Shown in pieces: positions 41,505-51,935 of a stretch of 64,000 nucleotides of DNA. Source of the stretch: Orientallactaga sibirica. Its lineage: Eukaryota; Chordata; Mammalia; Rodentia; Dipodidae. Every line of letters starts with the position of its first letter. Positions within the stretch are counted from its first letter, which is position 1. The stretch is taken from NCBI GenBank assembly GCA_036365145.1, contig JAEOAD010000015.1, forward strand, positions 5,573,501 to 5,637,500, read 5' to 3'. The notes beneath the pieces were generated by a model. The model made no database searches and had not been told where the DNA came from. It worked only from the letters and a program-made list of their open reading frames with translations. Both the position numbers and the translations under genes were made by a program.

Positions 41505-41745
41505 TGGGATGACAGCTTAGTCAGTCAAGTGCATACATGAGGATGAGTTTGATTCCCACTTAAAAAAGGGGGGGGGGGCTGGTGACATGCATTTGTAATC
41601 CCAGTGCTGAGGCAGAAACAGGCAGCTCTCTGAGGCTCACTGACCACTCTAAACCAGTGAGAGACCCTGGGATTGTCCTCTGGCCTCTGTGCATACACAT
41701 ACATGAATAAACAAACATACATATAAATGCTAAGAAACCTGATAC
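41505..41745 (+). repeat. B3-like SINE, old
   Basis: GTTGGGATGACAGCTTAGTC head-like; GGGATTGTCCTCTGGCCTCTG with CATACACATACATG is the B3 3' end. Confidence 0.6.
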
Positions 41746-42178
41746 CTATGGATGACTTTAAAAAAAAAAAAAAAAAAAAGGGTCTTGCTACATATGTCCC
41801 CTAGGGTGGACTTGGTGACTATAATACTTTCTTCACTTGTGTAGCACTTTACAATTTATAAAACTACATGTTATCTACAGCAAATTTCCTGGAATCAGAA
41901 ATAAAAGAATCCATTTAAATGTCATAAGATTTCATAAATTTGCAGTCTTCACTAAAAACATCAACTGACATTTTAGAAAAGGAATTTTTTTTTAGCATGT
42001 ATGTGTAGATTGAATCAGGGAGGCAAAATGCATGCAGGCAAACAGTTCTAAAACTAAAATCATAGAATCTTAGCACAAAAAGAAATGTAAAATCTGATCA
42101 ATAGGTCACTTGATAACAAAGAAAGTCAGGCCCTCAAAGTCAATGTGCATCTATCACTCCACATTAAAACTGACCAGA
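41746..42178. other. Mostly unassigned sequence; possible L2 fragment near 41840
   Basis: GTGTAGCACTTTACAATTTA with TAAAACTACAT resembles an L2 motif. A 20-base A run lies at 41760-41779. Confidence 0.35.
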
Positions 42179-42372
42179 GGGGCTGGAGAAATGGCTTAGC
42201 GGTTAAGGCGCATGCCTGCAAAGCCTAAGGACCCTGGTTCAATTCTCCGGGTCCCACATAAGCAAGATGCATATGGTGGCGCATCTAGCAGTGGCTAGAG
42301 GCCCTGGCTTGCCCATTCTCACTCTTTCTCTCTCTCCCTCTCTTGGTGTCTAATAAATAAATAAAATAAATA
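42179..42372 (+). repeat. DIP SINE, tail at the left edge of the 2.49-kb duplication
   Basis: GGGCTGGAGAAATGGCTTAG head; AATAAATAAATAAAATAAAT tail contains the duplication breakpoint. Confidence 0.92.
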
Positions 42373-42775
42373 ACATTTAAAAAAATATTTTAAAAAACTG
42401 ACCAGAGGAGGGCCAGACTGTAGAACCAGGAAACGAGGAATATCCAAAAAATGACAAAGAATCAGAGATTTTGGTGACTGATCAACTAGTTAAGTGTGCC
42501 AACACAGCTAAACAATGTTATTTAAGTTAATTTTTAAATCACAATAATGAGTATGTACATTAGTCCAATTTTAAGTATAAAAACCCAAGGTTCAACATGG
42601 CTAAATATCCAAAGTTACATGAAGCAAGTATTAGAGGAACGACACCAGCCTCTGTCACTGAAGTCAAAATTCTACTCCTAAGAGAACCTTGAAAATTGCC
42701 TCAACATTACAAGCCAAAAAGGTGAAAACAAAGTATCACTGTGGAAAAATTCAGTAGTCTGGTGTGATAAGAATT

Positions 42776-43095
42776 CTGGGGGCTAGGGAGATAGCTCCAT
42801 GATTAAAAGCACTTGCTCTACAATACAAGACCACGAACCAGAGTTCAAATCTCCAATATCACATAAAGCGGAACACAAAGTGGCCCATGCTTCTGTAACC
42901 CCAATGAATGCACTTAAGGCAATGACAATGGGAGACACAGTTGGGAGAGCTCCCAACCTCTGGAGACAGTCAGTCTGGCCTTCCTAGCAGCAGCAAAAAA
43001 CAATGAGAGAGACACTATCTCAAATAAATTGGGGGGGGGGGTGGTCCAACACCCCAAGGTTTTTCTCTGACCTACCCATGAGGGCAATGGTACAC
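42776..43095 (+). repeat. Old B3/B2-like SINE
   Basis: GGGGCTAGGGAGATAGCTCC head, GAACCAGAGTTCAAATCTCC B-box region, then an A-rich end and a G-run 43030-43040. ORFs across it (42799-42987) recur in copy 2 with a frameshift. Confidence 0.6.
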
Positions 43096-43444
43096 ACACA
43101 CTTAAAGATAGACAGATGTTAATGGGTGGATGGATGACAGATGGGAAGCAGGGAGGGAGGAAGAAAGAATTCTAACTGTCGATGGGATGTTTGCCACTGG
43201 GCCTATTTTTATTAGTTTGGTGTCTGTAACTAATAGTAGAGACCAGGGCCACTCAGTAAAACCAAATGTCCTTCCTCACTCGTCTGAAACTCTGAAACAT
43301 GAGGAGGGGTATCAAAACAAAATATATCTAAGATAGGGGTGACTAACTGCAAGTCTTCCATAACTCAAAAGATTATAGCTTCTATTTTGGTATAAGATAC
43401 TAAGCATTAAATATAATTACTATGTTAAGCCTATCACTTCAAAT

Positions 43445-43575
43445 GACCTCAAAAAGACCATGCTATGAGTTGGGACCTTGGCCCATGCTATAAATCCAGC
43501 TACTTGGGAGACTGCAGCAGGAGTTTGAGGCCAGCGTGAGGAACTTTACAAGACTGTCTCAAAATAAAATTTAAA
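43445..43575 (+). repeat. Old B1/B4-like SINE
   Basis: GGCCCATGCTATAAATCCAGC to AAGACTGTCTCAAAATAAA. Confidence 0.55.
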
Positions 43576-43985
43576 GGTTAGAGAGATGTCTCAGTGGTTA
43601 AGGTGCAAAGCCTAACTACCTGGGTTCAATTCCCCAGTGTCCACATAAAGACAGATGCACAAAGTGGCACAGGCATCTAGCTCATTTGCAGGGCTGGAGA
43701 GATGTGCTTAGCGGTTAAGTACTTGCCTGCAAAGCCTAGGGACTCAGGTTCAATTCCCCAGTACCCACATAAGCCAGATGCACAAGGTGGCACATTTGTC
43801 TAGAGTTCATTTGCAGTGGCTAGAGGCCCTGGAATACTCGTTCTCTTTTATCTGCCTCTTTCTCTATCTTTCTCTCAAATAAATAAATAAATAGAGTTTG
43901 TTTGCAGTGGCTGGAAACCCTAGCACACCCATTCCCATTCTCTCTCTATCTCTACTTGCAAATAAATAAATAAAATAATTAAATA
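43574..43985 (+). repeat. DIP SINE containing another DIP
   Basis: Outer copy: 43574-43691 and 43896-43985. Inner complete copy: 43692-43895, GGGCTGGAGAGATGTGC to AAATAAATAAATAAATAG. TTTGCAG occurs at both borders. Confidence 0.88.
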
Positions 43986-44002
43986 ACAATAAATTTTAAG
44001 AA

Positions 44003-44212
44003 GGCTGGAGAGAAGGCTTAGAAGTTAAGATGCATGCCTGTGAAGCCTAAGGACCCAGGTTCAATTCCCCAGTACCCACATAAGCCAGATGCACAAGCGT
44101 CTGGAGTTCATTTGCAGTGGCTAGAGGCCCTGGCACACCCATTCTCTCCCCCCTTCTTTCTCTCCCCCCTCCCTTTTTCTCTATCTCTGATAAATAAATA
44201 AAATTTTAAATA
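44003..44212 (+). repeat. DIP SINE
   Basis: GGCTGGAGAGAAGGCTTAG head, B box GGTTCAATTCCCC, TAAATAAATAAAA tail. Confidence 0.9.
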
Positions 44213-44652
44213 AAATACCATGCTGTGGATGGGTTATCATGGATAGAATAATTCCTTTTACTTGCACTAATGGAACTAGGCTTAGATGTTGGTTTCAGGG
44301 TCTTAAAATAACTTCATCAATTCTATGCTCTATGTTAGCCCAAACAGTATACTCACAAATCATTTCAAAACTAGATTAGTCTATAGAAAAATTCACATAG
44401 CCTTCAATTAAGCAACCAAGAATAGTACCTAGTTGCCACCAAGCCATGTTATGCCCTCTGACACCATACATTGAAGTATGTACTATACCTGTCAGCACAG
44501 TCTAATTAAAATGTAAAGACAAAAGAAAGGAAGGTTTGAAATGCCTAGACATCACCTCAAGTGATAAAACACGGATACCATGAGGTCTATCCTCAGTGGC
44601 TAACAACCAAAGGTTTTACACTATTAGTGAGCATGAGAGAGAAGCAACAAAG
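44213..44652. other. Single-copy-looking sequence within the duplicated unit
   Basis: No repeat or exon recognised; same sequence at about 46693-47135. Confidence 0.45.
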
Positions 44653-44853
44653 GGCCGGGAGATGGGCTCACCTGCCACCCAAGCATGAGAGTGCCTGAGT
44701 TCAGATTCCCAGAATCCAAAAAAAGCCAGATGTTGTGGCACATCTGTAACCCTAGCACACCTGGGGCAAGAAGGAAGACAGAGTCAAGAGAATCACCCAG
44801 AAGCTTGGGGGCCAACTAGCCCAGCATTCACAATAGTGAACAAGACCCTCCTC
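44653..44853 (+). repeat. B3-like SINE truncated at the duplication junction
   Basis: GGGCCGGGAGATGGGCTCAC to CAAGACCCTCCTCAA. The complete version is at 47136-47450. Confidence 0.75.
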
Positions 44854-47340
44854 AATAAATAACATTTAAAAAAATATTTTAAAAAACTGACCAGAGGAGG
44901 GCCAGACTGTAGAACCAGGAAACGAGGAATATCCAAAAAATGACAAAGAATCAGAGATTTTGGTGACTGATCAACTAGTTAAGTGTGCCAACACAGCTAA
45001 ACAATGTTATTTAAGTTAATTTTTAAATCACAATAATGAGTATGTACATTAGTCCAATTTTAAGTATAAAAACCCAAGGTTCAACATGGCTAAATATCCA
45101 AAGTTACATGAAGCAAGTATTAGAGGAACGACACCAGCCTCTGTCACTGAAGTCAAAATTCTACTCCTAAGAGAACCTTGAAAATTGCCTCAACATTACA
45201 AGCCAAAAAGGTGAAAACAAAGTATCACTGTGGAAAAATTCAGTAGTCTGGTGTGATAAGAATTCTGGGGGCTAGGGAGATAGCTCCATGATTAAAAGCA
45301 CTTGCTCTACAATACAAGACCACGAACCAGAGTTCAAATCTCCAATATCACATAAAGCGGAACACAAAGTGGCCCATGCTTCTGTAACCCCAATGAATGC
45401 ACTTAAGGCAATGACAATGGGGAGACACAGTTGGGAGAGCTCCCAACCTCTGAGACAGTCAGTCTGGCCTTCCTAGCAGCAGCAAAAAAACAATGAGAGA
45501 GACACTATCTCAAATAAATTGGGGGTGGTCCAACACCCAAAGGTTTTTTCTCTGACCTACCCATGAGGGCAATGGTACACACACACTTAAAGATAGACAG
45601 ATGTTAATGGGTGGATGGATGACAGATGGGAAGCAGGGAGGGAGGAAGAAAGAATTCTAACTGTCGATGGGATGTTTGCCACTGGGCCTATTTTTATTAG
45701 TTTGGTGTCTGTAACTAATAGTAGAGACCAGGGCCACTCAGTAAAACCAAATGTCCTTCCTCACTCGTCTGAAACTCTGAAACATGAGGAGGGGTATCAA
45801 AACAAAATATATCTAAGATAGGGGTGACTAACTGCAAGTCTTCCATAACTCAAAAGATTATAGCTTCTATTTTGGTATAAGATACTAAGCATTAAATATA
45901 ATTACTATGTTAAGCCTATCACTTCAAATGACCTCAAAAGACCATGCTATGAGTTGGGACCTTGGCCCATGCTATAAATCCAGCTACTTGGGAGACTGCA
46001 GCAGGAGTTTGAGGCCAGCGTGAGGAACTTTACAAGACTGTCTCAAAATAAAATTTAAAGGTTAGAGAGATGTCTCAGTGGTTAAGGTGCAAAGCCTAAC
46101 TACCTGGGTTCAATTCCCAGTGTCCACATAAAGACAGATGCACAAAGTGGCACAGGCATCTAGCTCATTTGCAGGGCTGGAGAGATGTGCTTAGCGGTTA
46201 AGTACTTGCCTGCAAAGCCTAGGGACTCAGGTTCAATTCCCCAGTACCCACATAAGCCAGATGCACAAGGTGGCACATTTGTCTAGAGTTCATTTGCAGT
46301 GGCTAGAGGCCCTGGAATACTCGTTCTCTTTTATCTGCCTCTTTCTCTATCTTTCTCTCAAATAAATAAATAAATAGAGTTTGTTTGCAGTGGCTGGAAA
46401 CCCTAGCACACCCATTCCCATTCTCTCTCTATCTCTACTTGCAAATAAATAAATAAAATAATTAAATAACAATAAATTTTAAGAAGGCTGGAGAGAAGGC
46501 TTAGAAGTTAAGATGCATGCCTGTGAAGCCTAAGGACCCAGGTTCAATTCCCCAGTACCCACATAAGCCAGATGCACAAGCGTCTGGAGTTCATTTGCAG
46601 TGGCTAGAGGCCCTGGCACACCCATTCTCTCCCCTTCTTTCTCTCCCCCTCCCTTTTTCTCTATCTCTGATAAATAAATAAAATTTTAAATAAAATACCA
46701 TGCTGTGGATGGGTTATCATGGATAGAATAATTCCTTTTACTTGCACTAATGGAACTAGGCTTAGATGTTGGTTTCAGGGTCTTAAAATAACTTCATCAA
46801 TTCTATGCTCTATGTTAGCCCAAACAGTATACTCACAAATCATTTCAAAACTAGATTAGTCTATAGAAAAATTCACATAGCCTTCAATTAAGCAACCAAG
46901 AATAGTACCTAGTTGCCACCAAGCCATGTTATGCCCTCTGACACCATACATTGAAGTATGTACTATACCTGTCAGCACAGTCTAATTAAAATGTAAAGAC
47001 AAAAGAAAGGAAGGTTTGAAATGCCTAGACATCACCTCAAGTGATAAAACATCGGATACCATGAGGTCTATCCTCAGTGGCTAACAACCAAAGGTTTTTA
47101 CACTATTAGTGAGCATGAGAGAGAAGCAACAAAGGGCCGGGGAGATGGGCTCACCTGCCACCCAAGCATGAGAGTGCCTGAGTTCAGATTCCCAGAATCC
47201 AAAAAAAAGCCAGATGTTGTGGCACATCTGTAACCCTAGCACACCTGGGGCAAGAAGGAAGACAGAGTCAAGAGAATCACCCAGAAGCTTGGGGGCCAAC
47301 TAGCCCAGCATTCACAATAGTGAACAAGACCCTCCCTCAA
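44854..47340 (+). repeat. 2.49-kb direct tandem duplication, copy 2
   Basis: 2,487 bp with the same elements: B3-like 45265, B1-like 45930, nested DIPs 46055-46467, DIP 46485, B3-like 47136. Differences include a G run shortened from 10 to 5 (45521), AATGGGAGAC versus AATGGGGAGAC, CTGGAGACAG versus CTGAGACAG, and ACACGG versus ACATCGG. Confidence 0.95.
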
Positions 47341-47450
47341 ACAAGGCGGAAGTTGAGGATTGACACCTGAATTTGTCCTCTGACCTCCACATATGTACTC
47401 ACACACATGAACATGCATACACACACACACATACACACCAAAAATCATGA
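47136..47450 (+). repeat. B3-like SINE, complete, spanning the right edge of the duplication
   Basis: GGGCCGGGGAGATGGGCTC through AACAAGGCGGAAGTTGAGG, ACACCTGAATTTGTCCTCTG and ACCTCCACATATG, then CA-rich end: B3A-type order. Confidence 0.75.
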
Positions 47451-47878
47451 AAGAGAAACAATAAAGAAATCCTTTCCTACATTCTAGTCTGTCCAAATAA
47501 CTAAAAAAGCTATATAAGGTGGATGAAAAAATTTTAGGCTCTATTATCCAACCTCTGAAACCCAAGTATTTCAAACAACCTCACACCTACCTCTATCTGA
47601 GTATTTGTAGGTAATGTAGGAAAGTACCCCCACCACCAATGTTTGGGACCTCTGCCAGGGAAATAATGGATGGCCCCTTGGGAACTACGGTGACTATCAC
47701 ATCAGAAGGCAAAATCACTGCCAAGACAATAATGAGCGTCCTAGGATCCTCCCCATCTAAGTTAAGGGATTCTAGTAAGCCTTGTGTTGACCTTTCATAT
47801 CTGCCCTAAAATGGAAGCTAAGTTAGACTATAGCTTCAGGCCAACCAAATCCCTAAGATATGCAACATTAAATATATA
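47451..47878. other. Sequence with no recognisable feature
   Basis: No repeat or exon recognised. Confidence 0.45.
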
Positions 47879-48088
47879 GGGCTGGAGAAATGGCTTAGTG
47901 GTTAAGGCATTTGCCTGTGAAGCCAAAGGACCCCAGTTCAATTCCCCAGGACCCACATAAGCCAGATGCACAAGGGGCACATGCATCTGGAGTTCATTTA
48001 GTAGAGGCCCTGGCGTGTCCATTCTCTGTCTCTCTTCTCTCTCTCTCCTTCTGCTTGCAAATAAATAAGTAACATTTAAAAAATAAAA
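47879..48088 (+). repeat. DIP SINE
   Basis: GGGCTGGAGAAATGGCTTAG head, GCAAATAAATAAGTAAC tail. Confidence 0.92.
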
Positions 48089-48091
48089 TAA

Positions 48092-48276
48092 GAGCCAGGT
48101 GTGGTAGGACACACCTTCAATCCTAGCACTTTGGGAGGCAGAGGTAGGAGTATCACCTTGAGTTCAAGACCACCCTGGGACTACATAGTGAATTCCAGGT
48201 CAGCCTGGACTACAGTGAGACCCTACCTTGAAAAACCAAATAATAATAATAAATAAATAAACAAAATAAAATAAAA
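48092..48276 (+). repeat. B1 SINE
   Basis: AGCCAGGTGTGGTAGGACAC to CCTACCTTGAAAAACC, AAAT-rich tail. Confidence 0.9.
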
Positions 48277-48277
48277 A

Positions 48278-48450
48278 GGCTGGGCATGGTGGTACACACC
48301 TTTAATCCCAGCACTTGGGGGGCAGAGATAGGAGGATCGCTGAGTTTGAAGCCACCCTGAGATTACATAGTGAATTCCAGGTCAGCCCGGACCACAGTGA
48401 GACACTACCTTGGAAAAACTAAACAAATAAATAAAATAAAAACTTTTTAA
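48278..48450 (+). repeat. B1 SINE
   Basis: GGCTGGGCATGGTGGTACAC to ACTACCTTGGAAAAAC; last SINE before the 3.75-kb SINE-free stretch. Confidence 0.9.
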
Positions 48451-50584
48451 AAAAAGATATATAACATAACATCCAGACAATGTAGAGTCCTTGTCAAATA
48501 AAACGGGGGTAGGGGGGAGGAACTATAGTAAGAAACAGAAGTAGAAACTCCCCAAGAGACTGTACATGCAACTAACGACAAAGGAGAAAAAAGAGTTATA
48601 ATGTCCTTCAATAACAATTCCAAGTCACAGTCTGGTATAGAGTCCAGGAGAAAAAAAATTTCAAGGGGTGGCCAGCATCTTCTCTCTCCCACTCCACCTT
48701 TCAACACTTCTCCGCCACCCTCATCACTTATTCAACATTTAGTCCTGGTGAAGATTGCTCACTGGATTAGCAGGATCAAGAGGACATGCAGAGAACATTC
48801 CATCCTAGGAACAACATCTTTTAAGTTATTTAGCTTGTTTACCACCCTCCCCTATAGAGTAGAAGCAACATAAAATTTTGCCAACACTTTCACATTTATA
48901 CACCAGTCAGCACCATAGCAACCCAACCCTCTGCCATCCAAAAGATTAACACATACACAGAAAACAGGAAATACAGCACAAATATAAAGTTTGACTATAG
49001 ACTCCTCTAACAGTTCACTGTCCTCAACAGTCGCAGTGTCTTTACATCACACCCACTTCATGTCACCCTTACAGCTTCCTGACATAAGTACATTCTTGGG
49101 ATTATACAAACTGTTGTTTCTTTTTCCAGCCCAAATTTCTAGAAATGAAACCCTGAAACTGAGGGAGAAAGAAAAGCAAATGTTGGCAGAAATAGAGAGG
49201 AAAATGCATTGCCTATATAATCCCAGTTTAAGTTGAACAATCACCATTAGTTTCACAGAGCATTTTTTTCAATAAAACCACTTACCCAAAAATACAGGTC
49301 TAAAACCACTCCCCTGGCATAAACCACACCAAAAAAAAAAAATTAATAGACACAATCCTGCAAATTTTCTCAGAAATAAGGAAGAGATTAACTATCAATT
49401 ATGCAAAATTCAAAGCAAATAGCCACTCTTTTAAGTAATGGCCCTCTATTCTCTATCCATACTCCTTACATATAAAATCAGAAAAAGAAAACATTGCAGA
49501 CATTCACAGAACCAACTCAGACCTTTCCACAAAGTACAGGAGAAAAAGTAGAAACACTTCCATTTTACCTACTTTATGATAAATTGCTTGAAGAATGCCT
49601 ATTTATGAAACTGAATCAAACCCTGTGGCTACCTTTAACCCAAAACTATTTCTAGCTCAAAAGCCAAAAGACCCAAGCAAATACGCAAATACTTTCTTTT
49701 CACCTTATTCCCAAAGTGAAGAAATCTGACCCCCTTCCTACTACATCACAGCTTCTGTGAAACTCGCAGAGAGGCCCCTTTGGCCAACTTTTTTTTTTCT
49801 TCAGACAAACCTCCAACCAATTCCAGAAGAGAAGACAAACCTCAAACAAATTTAACCCTTAAAATCCGTCCCTGCAACTATATAACAGAATGGAAGCTTC
49901 ACCGCAATACAGTATTGCACAGACTCAAAGATTTCTTAATGAAATGTAATCATAATGCCTTACAAATCATCACCAGAGATTCCTCCTGGCGTCCATACAG
50001 GTGCTAGGACTGCAATTCACCCAAAGAACTCCTCGTCAGCTAACATCATACTCCACGCTAAAAATTCACTATCTCCAAAGAATAAAATAGATATATTACT
50101 TTCCTCACAAGGACACCTGCTTCTTCAATGCCTGTATACACGAGAATAGTTGAGCAAGAACTGCTAGCAAATCCTTCAGCTTAAAGTTTTCCTGCCCACC
50201 AAACTCTGCCGCCACAGCAACACGGCCTGTCCTACACACACACTCACACGCTGAATTGTCAACCCCTCCATCTCCCTCCAACATTGTCAGACTAGGCAGT
50301 GTCTTGCCCATGGGAGGGACTACGAAAAAATATAAATAAATAAAAACGAGTCACCGCGGATGGGTGTAAGAACTAGGGAACTAGGGACTCCGTGTCCAGC
50401 TTCTCCAAGTCTCTTCCAAAAGAGCAGACAGAGCTCAAGTTCCATCACTGACCATTAACCAACCCCACCTCCAAACGCCTGGCCAACATGTTTCCTTCGC
50501 TTTCTAGGTCCTTTCAGCGAAACCCCTAGAAGGGGATCGAACCCCAGTAGCAACAAGAAAATCTCCTTTATCCGCCCATTTCTA
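48451..50584. other. SINE-free flank of the CpG island
   Basis: About 2.1 kb with no recognisable SINE, LTR or L1. If the promoter reads leftwards, this is the start of intron 1. ORFs at 48601-48873, 48991-49236 and 49780-50007 have no recognisable domain; 48991-49236 ends in a charged, helix-like tail but lacks splice or conservation support. Confidence 0.6.
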
Positions 50585-50943
50585 CCTTCGAAGCCCTCGT
50601 CCAGAAGAGAGGGGAGACAGGCAAGTGCGGCGGGGCTAGACAGAAGGGCCGTCGAAAGCTGCGTCTACCGAAAGGCACGTCATGGTCGCCCCCAGTTCGC
50701 CGCCCCAGGGAACGAGAGGCTGTCGGGCTGGCCAAGGTCACGGTGCTCGCGGGGCCGAGGGGCGCCCGCGCCGACTTCCGGCTCCCCCTTTCGGCGGCGG
50801 CCCGGGGCGCCCGCTCCCCACCGGCCCGCGCAGCCTCGCGTCCTCCGCGGATGCTCGTCCTCCGCTAACTAGGGCAAGCGGAGTGCGCCGCAGGGACGGC
50901 CCTGTGCCGCGGGCTCCCGCCCCGAGCAGCCCCCCGCCGCGGC

Positions 50944-50955
50944 CGTGACAGCTGC
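50944..50955. promoter_or_regulatory. CGTGACAGCTGC motif, first copy
   Basis: Exact 12-mer also at 51091-51102. Contains TGACAG and an E-box CAGCTG. Function unknown. Confidence 0.4.
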
Positions 50956-51090
50956 GACCTCCGTCCCCCGCCGCCGCGCGCGCCGGGAGGGAACTCGGCG
51001 GGGCGGGAGGGGGATGCACCCCAGAGAAAGGAGAGCGGGCGGAGGGCGCCAGCTGCTCCCCGCCCCCTAGGGCGCCGCGGCCGCGCGGCT

Positions 51091-51102
51091 CGTGACAGCT
51101 GC
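51091..51102. promoter_or_regulatory. CGTGACAGCTGC motif, second copy
   Basis: Same 12-mer, 147 bp from the first, just inside the inferred intron 1. Confidence 0.4.
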
Positions 51103-51136
51103 ACCCACCGCGAGGCTCCCGCCCGCCGCCGCCGCC

Positions 51137-51145
51137 GCTCACCTG
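51137..51145 (-). other. Splice donor CAG|GTGAGC
   Basis: Minus-strand GGCGGCAG|GTGAGCGG, a match to the 5' splice-site consensus, with the GT at 51142-51141. Confidence 0.65.
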
Positions 51146-51429
51146 CCGCCGCCGCCTCTGGGCCGCGCTCCCGGGCTCCGCGCTCGTCCGCGGCCGTGGC
51201 GGCGCCGCTGCGGACTCGGCCGCTCCTCGGCCGGGCGCCCGTCCCCCGGGCCCCAGGCGGCCGCTGCGGCGCTCCGGCCCCCTCCTCCGGAGCAGGAGTT
51301 CCCCCGCGGGGGGGGGGGATGCAGAACGACCCCGGCGGAGGCTCGGCCTGAGGGAAGGGCAGCGAACGGGCCCGCTGCGGCGCTCGAGGCCCCGGTCAGC
51401 CGTCGGAGGACGAGGCCAGACGAAGCGCG

Positions 51430-51465
51430 TCAGTCTCCAGCTCGCCCGGCCTGCAGAACAGGCAT
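51430..51465 (-). other. Upstream ORF 2, 11 codons
   Basis: ATG at 51465-51463, stop TGA at 51432-51430, encoding MPVLQAGRAGD. Starts two bases after the uORF1 stop. Confidence 0.4.
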
Positions 51466-51466
51466 T

Positions 51467-51490
51467 TCAGCCGCTCTCCGCGGCCGCCAT
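51467..51490 (-). other. Upstream ORF 1, 7 codons, overlapping the YY1 element
   Basis: ATG at 51490-51488 encoding MAAAESG, stop TGA at 51469-51467. The ATG belongs to the YY1 motif, so it may be incidental. Confidence 0.4.
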
Positions 51491-51493
51491 GTT
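51483..51493 (-). promoter_or_regulatory. YY1-type element AACATGGCGGC
   Basis: Reads AACATGGCGGC on the minus strand, matching AANATGGCGGC. In mammalian CpG promoters this element typically lies just downstream of the start site, in the direction of transcription, which supports a minus-strand gene starting near 51500-51550. Confidence 0.7.
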
Positions 51494-51536
51494 CTCCTCC
51501 TCCTCCGGCTGCACGGCCGCCGCCGCCCCCCGCTCG

Positions 51537-51600
51537 CGGCCCCGCCCCCCGCGCCCCGCCCGCCGCCGCCCCGCCCCGGCCCGCCCCGCCGCCCCGGCCC
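51537..51600. promoter_or_regulatory. GC-box (SP1-type) cluster
   Basis: At least four CCCCGCCC/CCGCCCC cores in 64 bp, upstream of the YY1 element when read on the minus strand. Confidence 0.7.
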
Positions 51601-51935
51601 GCTCCCGGCCGCTCGGCCCCGCGACCCGGTGCCCCCGAGCCCGACGGCGCGGCCCGCCTGCCCGGCTGGCCCGCGGAGCGAGGAGCTGCCCCGCGCCCCC
51701 TGCCGGCCGCCAGACCCTCCCCGGCCCGGGTCCTCAGGAAGTGTGGGACCGGAGGCCCGGACCCTCCCCGCGGGGCGGTCCTCTGCCCGCTGCCGGGAAG
51801 TGGCCTCGAACCCCAGGGTGCCCCCAGGCGGGCGACTGGGCCTGCAGCCTCCCGCGGCTCTTTATCTCTGCGGGAAGGGTGAGGAGGCCCCGTGGGCGGG
51901 GGAGGAGTCGGTTCTGGGCCTGGCTCTCCACTAAC

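Larger units (their letters stand above)
42365..44853 (+). repeat. 2.49-kb direct tandem duplication, copy 1
   Basis: 2,489 bp, repeated at 44854-47340. Left edge lies in the DIP tail (AATAAATAAC), right edge in a B3-like SINE (GACCCTCCTCAA). The junction shares AA with both parental breakpoints. Confidence 0.95.
51143..51530 (-). other. Inferred non-coding first exon of an unidentified gene
   Basis: The right border (transcription start) is estimated from the position of the YY1 element and GC boxes. The left border is the splice donor at 51141-51142. On the minus strand the exon has only two ATGs, each opening a very short upstream ORF, so the main start codon would be in a later exon outside what I can identify. 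The gene was not recognised. A wholly different transcript structure cannot be excluded. Confidence 0.55.
50585..51935. promoter_or_regulatory. CpG island promoter
   Basis: About 1.35 kb of very GC- and CpG-rich sequence in an AT-rich region, with many CGCCGCCG and CCCGCCCC runs. The elements inside (GC boxes, YY1 site, splice donor) are arranged for minus-strand transcription. Bidirectional activity is possible. The 280-, 153- and 134-codon ORFs within it are low-complexity Pro/Ala/Arg frames caused by GC content. Confidence 0.92.

Noticed and set aside
42799..45821. Paired 62- and 68-codon ORFs repeated 2.49 kb apart
   Set aside because: Product of the tandem duplication over an old SINE and its flank; one pair already has a frame shift.
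48991..49236. 81-codon ORF with a charged C-terminal stretch that looks helical
   Set aside because: No recognisable domain, no clear splice sites at its edges, on the strand opposite the inferred gene. It remains a weak candidate exon only.
51860..51890. Possible plus-strand donor GGGTGAGG near 51877
   Set aside because: Weak consensus without supporting exon features; the minus-strand donor is much stronger.
51092..51934. 280-codon plus-strand ORF, and overlapping 153- and 134-codon ORFs
   Set aside because: Pro/Ala/Arg-rich frames open in several registers because stop codons are rare in a CpG island. No domain or start context stands out, and promoter elements point to the minus strand.
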